Part shown: positions 35,537 to 43,691 of the stretch, piece after piece
Layout of the letters: every line of letters starts with the position of its first letter
Position numbering within the stretch: the first letter of the stretch is position 1
DNA from: Fuscibacter oryzae
GTDB taxonomy: Bacteria; Pseudomonadota; Alphaproteobacteria; Rhodobacterales; Rhodobacteraceae
NCBI RefSeq assembly: GCF_016765795.1
Contig: NZ_JAESVP010000003.1
Span: 62,001 to 126,000, forward strand
Length of the DNA: 64,000 nucleotides
Direction of reading: 5' to 3'
Translations under genes and position numbers: made by a program
Notes under the pieces: generated by a model
The model's database searches: none
What the model was told of the DNA's origin: nothing
Seen by the model: the letters and a program-made list of their open reading frames with translations, nothing else

Positions 35537-36576
35537 TCGACCCGCGCCCCCACGATCTGGCCTTCGGTCAACGAGGCCGCGCCCCGGACCACGATTTCAT
35601 CGCCCGCTGCAATGCCTTGCGATACGACCACCCGGTCGCGCAGGGTCTTGCCCGGCGTCACCGGCACGGCATGAACCGCGCGGTCGGCAGGGTCGACCCG
35701 CCAGACCACCCGTTTGTCGGGCGGGCCGGACAGTGCCGACAGGGGCAGCGTTACCACCGGGGCGGACCCGGCGACGATAGTGGCGGTGATCAGGCTGCCC
35801 AGCCGGTATTCGGCGGGCGTCGGCCCCATGGTCAGGCGCAGGCGGCGGCTGCGCAGGCTGGCGCCAGCCTCTGGCTCAATCAACCGCAGGGTGGCGGGAA
35901 TGGACTGGCGGGCACCCTGGCTGGCGCGCACCTCGAACCGGGCATCGGCAGGCAGCAGAACGACGAATTCCGCCGGAACGTCGATCACCGCCTCGCGTCC
36001 ACCTTGCGCGGCCAGCGTTAGCACCGGGCTGCCCGCGCTGAGGACGCTGCCCACCTCGGCGGCGGTCGAAAGGACAATGCCATCGGCGGGGGCGGTCAGC
36101 GTGCCAAAGCGCGCGGCATCCTGGGCGCGGGCCAGATCGGCCTCGGCGGCGGCCACCTGTGCCGCAGCCGTATCGGCCCCGGCCTGCGCCTGTTCCATCT
36201 GCGCGGTCGAGGCCACGTTGCGCCGCACCAGTTCACGCACCCGCGCAAGGCTTTGCTGGGCAAAATCGGCCTGCGCACCCGCTGCATTGGCGGCGGCTTT
36301 GGCAGCCGCGACATCCTCTTGCAAGGTCACCTGATCCAGCGTTGCCACCACATCGCCCTTGTGCACCGTGTCACCGGGCGAGACCGGCAGCGTCGCCAGC
36401 CGCCCCAGTGTCTGGAACGCCAGAACGGTCTGGGTTTCCGCCGCGATGACGCCGGGAAAGCTGCGCTGGCGGGTCGGGTCGGCGATGACGATCTCGGTCA
36501 CCACCGGGCGCGCGGGCGGGGCGCTTTCGGCCCAAAGGGGCAGCGGCATCAGCAGGAAAAGCGCCAGCCGTTTCAT
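35533..36576 (-). CDS. RND periplasmic adaptor (second of pair)
   Basis: 347 residues with a Sec signal peptide (MKRLALFLLMPLPLWA) and the membrane-fusion-protein layout: a lipoyl-like half (GRLATLPVSPGDTVHKGDVVATLD), a helical hairpin rich in Ala/Gln (about 85-150), a second lipoyl half, then beta-barrel and proximal domains. It links the pump to an outer-membrane channel. It overlaps the first adaptor by 4 nt and the pump by 4 nt. Confidence 0.92.
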   Translation of the reverse strand: MKRLALFLLMPLPLWAESAPPARPVVTEIVIADPTRQRSFPGVIAAETQTVLAFQTLGRLATLPVSPGDTVHKGDVVATLDQVTLQEDVAAAKAAANAAGAQADFAQQSLARVRELVRRNVASTAQMEQAQAGADTAAAQVAAAEADLARAQDAARFGTLTAPADGIVLSTAAEVGSVLSAGSPVLTLAAQGGREAVIDVPAEFVVLLPADARFEVRASQGARQSIPATLRLIEPEAGASLRSRRLRLTMGPTPAEYRLGSLITATIVAGSAPVVTLPLSALSGPPDKRVVWRVDPADRAVHAVPVTPGKTLRDRVVVSQGIAAGDEIVVRGAASLTEGQIVGARVE

Positions 36577-37619
36577 GGGGTCACCTCTGCGGCCACAACC
36601 GCCCGTCCGGGATACAGCATCTGCGATCCGGCGGCGACGACGCGCGCGCCCTCGGCCAGTCCGCTTGCGATTTCAATGGTCTGGTCGCCATAGCCACTGA
36701 CATCGACGGCGGTCAGCTGTGCGGTGTTGTCTTCGCCCAATGTCCAGACGGCGGGGCCATCGGCGGTGGCTGTCAGCGCGGTCCATGGCAGAACAATGCG
36801 TGCGCCGTCGCTGAATTTGGCATGGCCCACAATGGCGGTGCCAATCGGCAGGTCGTCGGGCAGGCCGGTGCCAACCCGCGCCTTGACCCGCACCGTGCCG
36901 TTCTGGGCGACGATGGGCGACACTTCGGTCAGGACGGCGGCAAAGGTGATATGGGGCTGGTCAATCGGCGACAGGGTCAGCGTCTCGCCCAGATAGGATT
37001 CAAGGTCGATACCGTCGGGTGCCAGAAACACCGCCTCGCGGCCTGATGCGACGGCCAGTTGCAGCACGGCTTGCCCCGCGCCCACCACTTGGCCCGGTTC
37101 GGCGTTGCGGGCTGTGACGATAGCATCCTCGACCGCGCGCAAGGTGGTGTCATCCACCGCGCGCCGCGCCTTGGTCAGGGCGGCCTTTGCCTGATCGCGC
37201 TGCGCCCTTGCGCCCAGCCAGCCCTCTATTGCGGCATCCAGTTCGGCCTGCGTGCCGCTGCCACGCTGCAACAGCCCGCGCGCCCGGTCACGCGCCAGCC
37301 CGGCCTGCAAAAGAGCCGCTTCGGCCCCGCGCAGACCCGCCTCTGCCCCGCGCAGCGCGCCGTCGGCCTGCGTCGGGTCCAGTTGCGCCACCACCGCCCC
37401 CTTGGCCACCCGGTCGCCGACATCGGCCGCCATCGCGATGACCCGCCCGCCATCACGGAACGAGGCAGGATAGCTGTCGGTCGCCTCCAGCGTGCCGGCC
37501 AGCGCGAAATCCTTCACCACGGCCCCGGTATGTGCCACTACAATCTCTACCGGAAACGGCGGCTCGGCATGGGCGGGGGCTGTGGCGAGGCAACAGGCCA
37601 ACAGGACGGCAGAACGCAT
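36573..37619 (-). CDS. RND periplasmic adaptor (first of pair)
   Basis: 348 residues with a signal peptide ending in PAHA and the same membrane-fusion-protein plan (RVIAMAADVGDRVAKGAVVAQLD, a helical hairpin, then barrel domains). The sequence is clearly different from its neighbour, so this is not a recent duplication. Two different adaptors for one pump recalls systems in which adaptors form heteromers, but that is an inference. The ATG at 37619 has AAGGG upstream and is the first gene of the operon. Confidence 0.92.
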   Translation of the reverse strand: MRSAVLLACCLATAPAHAEPPFPVEIVVAHTGAVVKDFALAGTLEATDSYPASFRDGGRVIAMAADVGDRVAKGAVVAQLDPTQADGALRGAEAGLRGAEAALLQAGLARDRARGLLQRGSGTQAELDAAIEGWLGARAQRDQAKAALTKARRAVDDTTLRAVEDAIVTARNAEPGQVVGAGQAVLQLAVASGREAVFLAPDGIDLESYLGETLTLSPIDQPHITFAAVLTEVSPIVAQNGTVRVKARVGTGLPDDLPIGTAIVGHAKFSDGARIVLPWTALTATADGPAVWTLGEDNTAQLTAVDVSGYGDQTIEIASGLAEGARVVAAGSQMLYPGRAVVAAEVTP

Positions 37620-37950
37620 TGCGGCACCCTTTGGAAAGACACCTGATCATCCGTCAAGGTGACGGGCTGGTCAATATGAACTTTTCAGTTCACTTTTTAG
37701 GGTGCTGTGCACTGCCCGGCGAATACATTCGCGCCGGGATCGAGTGCGTCAGGCGAGAAACGATGCGGCATAAGTATTCGCAAGGCGCAGGTGCTAGAAA
37801 AACACCCAAAATCAGCACTTGCGCAGTGCCCAAGTACTCCGGGGTGCTGCTGCATCTGGTTGATACACCGCATTTATCGCGCAACTGGTTGCACAACGGG
37901 GCTTTGGGTCCCATCTCAACTGAACATGATTTCAGGTTCAGAGGCCCCAT
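37620..37950. other. Long spacer with imperfect stem-loop
   Basis: 331 nt with no convincing gene; short frames on both strands lack ribosome sites and protein-like composition. It is AT-richer than its surroundings. GCGCAGGTGCT (37785-37795) pairs with AGCACTTGCGC (37814-37824), and AGTA/TACT arms extend the stem out to 37773 and 37838. The promoter of the leftward RND operon should lie in its left part. A structured RNA or regulator site is possible but not shown. Confidence 0.45.
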
Positions 37951-38040
37951 ATGACCCGTAACACCGTAAAGCTGATCATTGCCGCTCTGATCGTGGGGGC
38001 CATTCTGGCCGGGGATCTGCTGGCCAGCTTGTCGATCTAG
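37951..38040 (+). CDS. Small single-span membrane protein (29 residues)
   Basis: A short frame encoding a positively charged start (MTRNTVK) followed by one hydrophobic helix (LIIAALIVGAILAGDLLASL). The ATG has AGAGG 6 nt upstream, and the codon use resembles neighbouring genes. The pattern is typical of real small membrane proteins, but no homologue is recognised and its function is unknown. Confidence 0.5.
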   Translation: MTRNTVKLIIAALIVGAILAGDLLASLSI

Positions 38041-38093
38041 GGCGCACGCACGACGGGCTTGCGCCGATGCGGGCGGCGGCTTACCCCTAGGCG

Positions 38094-38891
38094 ATGTCCG
38101 ATCATTCCTTTCGTTTCAGCCATGCTATCTGCCGCTTGCCTGCGGCATCGATCACCCATGGCCTGCGCGCCGTGGATACCGGCAGCCCCGATCTGGCGGT
38201 GATGCTGGCCCATCATGCCGATTATGTCGCCACCCTGCGCGCGACAGGGGCCAAGGTGACGGTGCTGCCCGCGCTGACCGACTATCCCGATAGCGTCTTT
38301 GTCGAAGATACCGCGCTGTGTCTGCCGCAGGGGGCGGTGATCATGCGCCCCGGTGCCCCGACCCGTCTGGGCGAGGCGGCAGAGATGGCACCGCATCTGG
38401 TCGCCCTTTACGGCAGCGTCCGAAGCATTGCGGGGCAGGCCAGCCATATCGAGGGCGGCGACATTCTGGTGACGGAAACCGAGGTTCTGGTGGGTCGTTC
38501 TGCCCGGACCAATGCCCAAGGGATCGCCGAACTGGCCGGGCTGGTCGCCGATTGGGGTTGGCCGGTACGAGAGGTTCATACCCCGCCCGGCGTGCTGCAT
38601 TTCAAGACCGATTGCTCATTGCTGGATGGGGAAACAATCCTGTCCACGCCGCGCCTGTCCGCCTCTGGCTGCTTTGCCGGCTACCGGGTGTTGGACGTGC
38701 CCGAAGGCGAAGAGGCGGCGGCCAATACGATCCGCTTCAACGATCTTGTTCTGACGCCTGCCGGGTTTCCGCGCACGCGCGACATGCTGCTGCGCGCGGG
38801 CTATCAGGTGCGCGAGATTGGCAACAGCGAATGCGCCAAGCTGGATGGCGGCATGTCCTGCCTGTCGCTGCGCTTTGGCCCAAAGGCCTGA
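38094..38891 (+). CDS. ddaH: Dimethylargininase (DDAH)
   Basis: Hydrolyses methylated arginines to citrulline plus methylamines; a member of the guanidino-modifying superfamily. The 265 residues show DSVFVEDTALC, the acidic SHIEGGDI region, catalytic His169 in VLHFKTDCS and nucleophile Cys256 in GGMSCLSLRF. Arginine deiminase is less likely given the short length and the motif spacing. It is followed after 3 nt by the glycosyltransferase-like gene. Confidence 0.9.
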   Translation: MSDHSFRFSHAICRLPAASITHGLRAVDTGSPDLAVMLAHHADYVATLRATGAKVTVLPALTDYPDSVFVEDTALCLPQGAVIMRPGAPTRLGEAAEMAPHLVALYGSVRSIAGQASHIEGGDILVTETEVLVGRSARTNAQGIAELAGLVADWGWPVREVHTPPGVLHFKTDCSLLDGETILSTPRLSASGCFAGYRVLDVPEGEEAAANTIRFNDLVLTPAGFPRTRDMLLRAGYQVREIGNSECAKLDGGMSCLSLRFGPKA

Positions 38892-38894
38892 GAG

Positions 38895-39866
38895 ATGGCG
38901 TTCAACATCGTCGCCGTGGTGCAGGCCGGGCGCCTTTCATACGAGGCGTTGCTGCTGGCGGCATCGCTGCGGGCCAGCGCGCCGGGGTTTCAGGGCAAGC
39001 TGTTTCTGGCCGAACCCGGCGGGCCCTTGTGGCCGCAAGACCCGCGCCTGACCAACCCCGCCCTGCGTGCCGCGCTGGAGGGGTTGGGCGCAACCTTTCT
39101 GCCGTTTCAGAACTGCGTGTTCGGGGCCAGTTATCCCCATGGCAACAAGATCGAGGCGCTGCTGGCCCTGCCGGATGAACCGTTCTTGTTTCTGGATACC
39201 GATACGCTGGTGACAGGCGATCTGGCCGCCGTGCCGTTCGATTTCGCCCGCCCCTCGGCCTCGATGCGGCGCGAGGGCACCTGGCCAACGGTGCCGCTTT
39301 ATTCGACGCATGAGGCGATCTGGGGCGCGCTTTATGCCCGCTTTGGCCTGGACATCGCCCCCACGCTGGACCTGTCGGAACCTGCCGACCACTGGCGGCG
39401 GTTTCTTTATTTCAACGCGGGCTGGTTCTTTCATGCCAGTCCCAAGGCGTTTGGCGAACGGTTTTTGACCATCGCCCGCACGATCCGCGACGACACGCCC
39501 CCGGAGCTTGCCGCGCAAGAGCTGTTTCCATGGCTGGACCAGATTGCGCTGCCCTTGGTGGTGCAGTCTTTTGGCGGGGGGCGTCCGGGGCCGGAACTGG
39601 CCGGGCTTGATGGCGATGTGACCTGCCATTACCGCAGCCTGCCGCTGCTTTACGCCCGCGAAAGCGACCGCGCGGTCGAGGTGCTGGAAGAGGTGGCAAG
39701 CCAAAAAGAACTGCGCCGCCTGTTGCGCGACCATGAGCCTGCGCGCGAGCTGATCTACAAGAACCGTGGCCGCAAGATCCGCGAGATGTTTGACCGCGCC
39801 GACCTGCCGCGCCGGGAACAGGCGATCCGGGCCCGCATCCGCGAGGCGGGCCTGTGGCTGCGCTAG
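38895..39866 (+). CDS. Glycosyltransferase-like protein (DxD)
   Basis: 323 residues. The N-terminal half has alternating strands and helices, with a DxD-like FLFLDTDTLVTGDL (Asp101, Asp103), as in GT-A enzymes, and YFNAGWFFH further on, as in GT8-type proteins. The C-terminal third is basic and helical. Substrate is unknown. GAGAG precedes the ATG, and only 3 nt separate it from ddaH, so the two are probably one transcript. Confidence 0.68.
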   Translation: MAFNIVAVVQAGRLSYEALLLAASLRASAPGFQGKLFLAEPGGPLWPQDPRLTNPALRAALEGLGATFLPFQNCVFGASYPHGNKIEALLALPDEPFLFLDTDTLVTGDLAAVPFDFARPSASMRREGTWPTVPLYSTHEAIWGALYARFGLDIAPTLDLSEPADHWRRFLYFNAGWFFHASPKAFGERFLTIARTIRDDTPPELAAQELFPWLDQIALPLVVQSFGGGRPGPELAGLDGDVTCHYRSLPLLYARESDRAVEVLEEVASQKELRRLLRDHEPARELIYKNRGRKIREMFDRADLPRREQAIRARIREAGLWLR

Positions 39867-39964
39867 GGCGTAGCACAATCGGAAAACTGAGTTGACAGGT
39901 GGGCTACCGGCAGACATCGTTTGCCCGAAAATGTGCTTGATCTACGTTTATTCGCGGCTGGTGC

Positions 39965-40837
39965 ATGCTCGCGGCACCCAAGTTCATTTTGGTGAAACCT
40001 GCTGATCCAGTGCCGGATAATATCATGCCACTGAAAATCGCGCCGCGCATTCCCTATAGCCAACCCGAAGCCTTGTGCCGATCTCTGGTTTATACATGGG
40101 CGGGAGAGTTGCTGACCACATCTCGCACTGAGACGGCGATCATCAGTGATCTGGTCACGACTGCCCAAAAGCGGGCGAACTCACCAGAATATCTTGGCAT
40201 AAGGGCTAATCATAGCGGAGGCCGGACTGCGGCTGGGACCAGAGCGCCCCCGGTTACAGTCGCCTATGCGCATAGGCATGATCCTCAGCGTGACCACTCG
40301 CCCGTCCTCCGCGCAAGGGGGCACATGGTGGAGGTGGACAGCGATGCAAACGGGGCAGGGACGCGAAGCGTTGCCAAGACATTGCTGCGCGCCGTTGGCT
40401 CGCACATGTCATTTCAGGGCAAGACTGTGGTCGATCTTGCCGCCACGACAAATAGCACGGCTGCAAATGCAATAAGGATGCAAATCGCGCCGCTGTGGTC
40501 GGGGGCTGGACAAACGGTATTCTGTTTGTCGCTACACTATGACTATGGCGCAATAAATGGCCACTCAGCCTCAAGCAGTGCGCATTCGGTCGATTTCATG
40601 CACAGTTCAGGCGGGCCGGGCAATCGGCAGGCAGGGTTTCGCTTTTTTGATCCCAACATTGGCAGCTGGCGCTTCCAGAAGGCGGATCAGTTGCTGAATT
40701 TCTTCTGCGATGACTGGTTGCACAATTTCTTCGACAACACGATGAAGGCCGATCCGATCACAGCCGGGCAATCTGCGAGTTGGAAAGGCCCGCGCACGAT
40801 GACCGGCTTTCGCCTTATTCGGTTCGTCGTGGTATAA
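39965..40837 (+). CDS. Orphan protein resembling YopT/C58 cysteine proteases
   Basis: 290 residues, no signal peptide. I read three pieces of a C58-peptidase layout: LCRSLVYTWAGELL with Cys38 (the family has a Cys-Ser-Leu...Trp helix), SAHSVDFMHSSGG with His207, and FRFFDPNIGSWRF with Asp229, followed by LLNFFCDDWLHNFF. The spacing of the last two matches the HA...FFDPN.G..F pattern of the family. The gene is clearly lower in GC than its neighbours, with an A-rich codon choice, suggesting transfer. The start could also be the ATG at 40025. Protease function is an inference from motifs only. Confidence 0.6.
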   Translation: MLAAPKFILVKPADPVPDNIMPLKIAPRIPYSQPEALCRSLVYTWAGELLTTSRTETAIISDLVTTAQKRANSPEYLGIRANHSGGRTAAGTRAPPVTVAYAHRHDPQRDHSPVLRARGHMVEVDSDANGAGTRSVAKTLLRAVGSHMSFQGKTVVDLAATTNSTAANAIRMQIAPLWSGAGQTVFCLSLHYDYGAINGHSASSSAHSVDFMHSSGGPGNRQAGFRFFDPNIGSWRFQKADQLLNFFCDDWLHNFFDNTMKADPITAGQSASWKGPRTMTGFRLIRFVVV

Positions 40838-40868
40838 GTTCTTGCCATATGAGGCAAAGGTTACCCGA

Positions 40869-41534
40869 TCAGGGTGCCCAGCGCAGGAAGTTTGCGATGA
40901 TCCGCAACCCGGTCGCCTGCGATTTCTCCGGGTGAAACTGGGTGCCGACCATGTTCGCAGCCCCGATGATCGCGGTGATGTCGCCGTCATAATCGACATG
41001 GGCCAGCCGCTCTGCTGGATTGGCCACGCGGAAGGCGTAGGAGTGGACGAAATAGGCGTGGTCGCCGGTTGCAACGCCGTTCAGAACCGGATGCGCCCCG
41101 GCGTCAGTGCTGTCGATCACCAGATCGTTCCAGCCCATATGCGGAACCTTCAGCGCGGGGTTGGCGGGGGTGATGCGCGTCACCTCGCCACCTATCCAGT
41201 CAAAGCCGCGCGTGTCGGTATATTCGCGGCCCCAGGTCGCCATCATCTGCATCCCGACGCAGATGCCCATGAACGGGCGGCCCTTGGTGCGCACGGCGTC
41301 TTCAATCGCTTCGAACAGCCCGCCATATTCGCCAAGCGCGCGGCGGCAGGCCGGGAAGGCCCCGTCGCCGGGCAGAACGATGCGGTCGGCGCGAGCCACA
41401 TCTTCGGGGCGCGAGGTGACGAGGATATCACCTGCGCCCGTTTCCAGCGCCATGCGCTGAAACGCCTTTTCGGCGGAATGCAGGTTGCCGCTATCGTAAT
41501 CGACAAGGACTGTCAGGGGGACGGTCAGGGGCAT
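40869..41534 (-). CDS. hisH: Imidazole glycerol phosphate synthase, glutaminase subunit
   Basis: Glutaminase that feeds ammonia to HisF in histidine synthesis. The 221 residues have the nucleophile Cys92 in GICVGMQ, with His201 and Glu203 in FHPEKS completing the triad. The ATG at 41534 has GGAG upstream; the open frame extends upstream only through a palindrome-rich spacer. It follows hisB on the same strand. Confidence 0.96.
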   Translation of the reverse strand: MPLTVPLTVLVDYDSGNLHSAEKAFQRMALETGAGDILVTSRPEDVARADRIVLPGDGAFPACRRALGEYGGLFEAIEDAVRTKGRPFMGICVGMQMMATWGREYTDTRGFDWIGGEVTRITPANPALKVPHMGWNDLVIDSTDAGAHPVLNGVATGDHAYFVHSYAFRVANPAERLAHVDYDGDITAIIGAANMVGTQFHPEKSQATGLRIIANFLRWAP

Positions 41535-41552
41535 TCGGCTGGACTCCGGGAG

Positions 41553-41618
41553 CAAGAATTTTCGAAAATTCTTGCCCGGATTTTGCAAAATCCGGACAAA
41601 TTTCTTCGAAGAAATTTG
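41553..41618. repeat. Three consecutive perfect palindromes
   Basis: Three perfect inverted repeats with no loop stand almost end to end between hisB and hisH: 41553-41574 (half-site CAAGAATTTTC), 41576-41595 (half-site CCGGATTTTG) and 41597-41618 (half-site CAAATTTCTTC). Each half-site is followed directly by its reverse complement. They would form three hairpins in the hisB-hisH mRNA. Confidence 0.92.
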
Positions 41619-41622
41619 GCGC

Positions 41623-42210
41623 TTACAGCGCGCCCTTGGTCGAGGGAAGGGCGTTGCCAAGGCGGGGATCAGGCTCCACCGCCTCGCGCAAGGCGCGAGC
41701 AAAGGCCTTGAACGTCGCCTCGGCAATGTGGTGGCTGTTGAGGCCGTGGATCAGGTCAAGATGCAGGGTGATGCCACCATGCACAGCCACCGCCTGAAAG
41801 AATTCGCGCACGAGTTCCGTGTCAAACGTGCCGATCTTGGGCGCGGTAAAGGGCACGTTCCACACCAGAAAGGGCCGCGCCGACAGGTCCAGCGCACAGG
41901 CGACCTGAGTGTCGTCCATCGCCAGCCGGAAGTGGCCATAGCGGCGGATGCCGCGCTTGTCGCCCAAGGCGCGCACCAGCGCCTGCCCCAGTGCGATGCC
42001 GGTATCCTCGACAGTGTGGTGATCGTCGATATGCAGGTCGCCCTTGGCGGTTGCCGTGATGTCGATCAGCGAATGGCGCGCAAGCTGGTCCAGCATGTGG
42101 TCAAAAAAGCCAACCCCGGTCTGCACGTTGCACTTGCCGGTGCCGTCCAGATTGACCGCGACCGAGATCGCGGTTTCGTTGGTGTTGCGGGTAACCTCGG
42201 CCTGACGCAT
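41623..42210 (-). CDS. hisB: Imidazoleglycerol-phosphate dehydratase
   Basis: Mn-dependent dehydratase of histidine synthesis, 195 residues, monofunctional (no phosphatase domain). Metal-binding histidine motifs are seen as [25 protein letters not shown] and [20 protein letters not shown]. The ATG at 42210 has AAGGAGAG upstream. It lies between rbsK and hisH on the same strand. Confidence 0.96.
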   Translation of the reverse strand: MRQAEVTRNTNETAISVAVNLDGTGKCNVQTGVGFFDHMLDQLARHSLIDITATAKGDLHIDDHHTVEDTGIALGQALVRALGDKRGIRRYGHFRLAMDDTQVACALDLSARPFLVWNVPFTAPKIGTFDTELVREFFQAVAVHGGITLHLDLIHGLNSHHIAEATFKAFARALREAVEPDPRLGNALPSTKGAL

Positions 42211-42264
42211 GGCGCTCTCCTTGCTTGCCCGCCTTATAGGGTGGCGCGGGCGTCAGGGGAAGCC

Positions 42265-43191
42265 TTAGGCGCGGGCCAGCAGCGCGTCGATTTCGGCCCG
42301 CGCGGGCATCGAGGCCGCAGCCCCCCGCCGTGTGACCGAAATGCCCGCCGTCGCGGCGGCAAAGCGCAGCGCCTGTTCAATCGGCTGCCCCTCGGCCAAG
42401 GCCACGCAGAACCCGCCGTTGAAGGCATCGCCCGCGCCGGTGGTATCGGCGACTTTGCCCGCCGAGATGATCGGCTGATGCAGGCTGCGGGTCTTGTCGC
42501 GGTAAAGCGCCCCATTGCCGCCCAAGGTCATCACCACAGCGCCCACGCCCTTGGCCAGCAGGGCATCGGCGGCGGCCTCGGCCTCGGCCAAATTGGTCAC
42601 GGGCAGGCCGGTCAGCAGTTCGGCCTCGGATTCATTGGGGGTGAGGTAGTCGCAGAGAGGAAAGGTTTCGGCTGGCAATTCGGCCGCAGGGGCGGGATTC
42701 AGGATCGTGGTCACACCCGCCGCCTTGGCGATTTGCAGGCCGCGCAGGGCTGGGGGGATGAGCTGCTCCAACTGGGTGATGAAGACGGCGGCCCTTTCGA
42801 TCAGGGCACGGCGGGCTTCGATGTCACCTTCGGTGATCCGACCGGCAGCCCCCGGCGTCACGATGATCGCATTGGCACCCGTGCTGTCATCAACCAGAAT
42901 GGCCGCGGCCCCGGTAAAGCTGTCATGGTCCACTGTGATTTCAGGCGTCACGCCCGCCTTGCGCCAGATGCCATCGGCCATGGCAGCGAAGTCGTCATTC
43001 CCCAACCGGGTGATGAAATGCGTGACGCCGCCCGCCATCGCGCTGGCGACGGCCTGGTTCGACCCCTTGCCACCCGGCCCAAGGGCAAAGCTGTTGCCCA
43101 AGATCGTCTCACCCGTCTTGGGCAGGCGGGCCGAGCGGAAGGCGCAGTCGGCAACGAAAATTCCAAGATTTACAATAGGTTTCATGCTCAT
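42265..43191 (-). CDS. rbsK: Ribokinase-family sugar kinase
   Basis: 308 residues of the PfkB/ribokinase family: the N-terminal GPGGKGSNQAVASA sugar site and the C-terminal DTTGAGDAFNGGF with the catalytic Asp and anion hole. Ribose is the likely but unproven substrate. It overlaps the fucU-like gene by 4 nt (ATGA). Another Met two codons in is possible. The pair sits between hisD and hisB, an unusual place for sugar genes. Confidence 0.9.
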   Translation of the reverse strand: MSMKPIVNLGIFVADCAFRSARLPKTGETILGNSFALGPGGKGSNQAVASAMAGGVTHFITRLGNDDFAAMADGIWRKAGVTPEITVDHDSFTGAAAILVDDSTGANAIIVTPGAAGRITEGDIEARRALIERAAVFITQLEQLIPPALRGLQIAKAAGVTTILNPAPAAELPAETFPLCDYLTPNESEAELLTGLPVTNLAEAEAAADALLAKGVGAVVMTLGGNGALYRDKTRSLHQPIISAGKVADTTGAGDAFNGGFCVALAEGQPIEQALRFAAATAGISVTRRGAAASMPARAEIDALLARA

Positions 43192-43640
43192 TCCTCTGGC
43201 GGGATCACGCCCTTGCGGAACATGAAGCAGCCATAGAGCCGCCGCTCGCTGGTCTGCACGATGGCATAGGCCTGTTTTGACAGATCGTAAAAGGCGAACC
43301 GCTCAATTCCGGGCAGGGGGCGGGGGCGGCCTTCGGCGGCATCGACGACGGCCTGCACCTCTGCCTGAACATCGGTAACTTTTGCCGGGTCGCCCACCAC
43401 CTCCATCCGGCCCGCGAAATCGGGGACGAAAGTGTCCAGGGGCAGCAGCGACAGGATCGCGCGGGCGGCCTCGGTCGCGGTCAGGTTTTCCATGGTCAGC
43501 AGCTTGCCCGCAATCGTCTGGCTGGCCAGTGCTGCGGCGGGAAAGTTGGCATCCACCAGCATCAGCATGTCGCCATGCCCCATGGCGCGCAGGCAGCCCA
43601 GCAGGTCGGCGTTCAGCCGGTTGTCGATTCCTTTGAGCAT
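43188..43640 (-). CDS. fucU: RbsD/FucU-family sugar mutarotase
   Basis: 150 residues. The start MLKGIDNRLNADLLGCLRAMGHGDMLMLVDANFPA matches FucU-type mutarotases (His in MGHGD), which speed interconversion of sugar anomers. The C-terminal YAIVQTSERRLYGCFMFRKGVI also fits. With rbsK it forms a two-gene sugar unit, so its real substrate may be ribose or fucose. GGAGGGA precedes the ATG. Confidence 0.88.
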   Translation of the reverse strand: MLKGIDNRLNADLLGCLRAMGHGDMLMLVDANFPAAALASQTIAGKLLTMENLTATEAARAILSLLPLDTFVPDFAGRMEVVGDPAKVTDVQAEVQAVVDAAEGRPRPLPGIERFAFYDLSKQAYAIVQTSERRLYGCFMFRKGVIPPEE

Positions 43641-43691
43641 CTCGTCCCTCCGTTAGCGCCAACCTGCCGGGGCGGGCTGCGGCGGTCAAGG

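Noticed and set aside
37690-37950. Short overlapping frames on both strands in the spacer before the 29-residue gene
   Set aside because: Neither has a ribosome site, a plausible codon bias or any protein-like hydrophobic or helical pattern.
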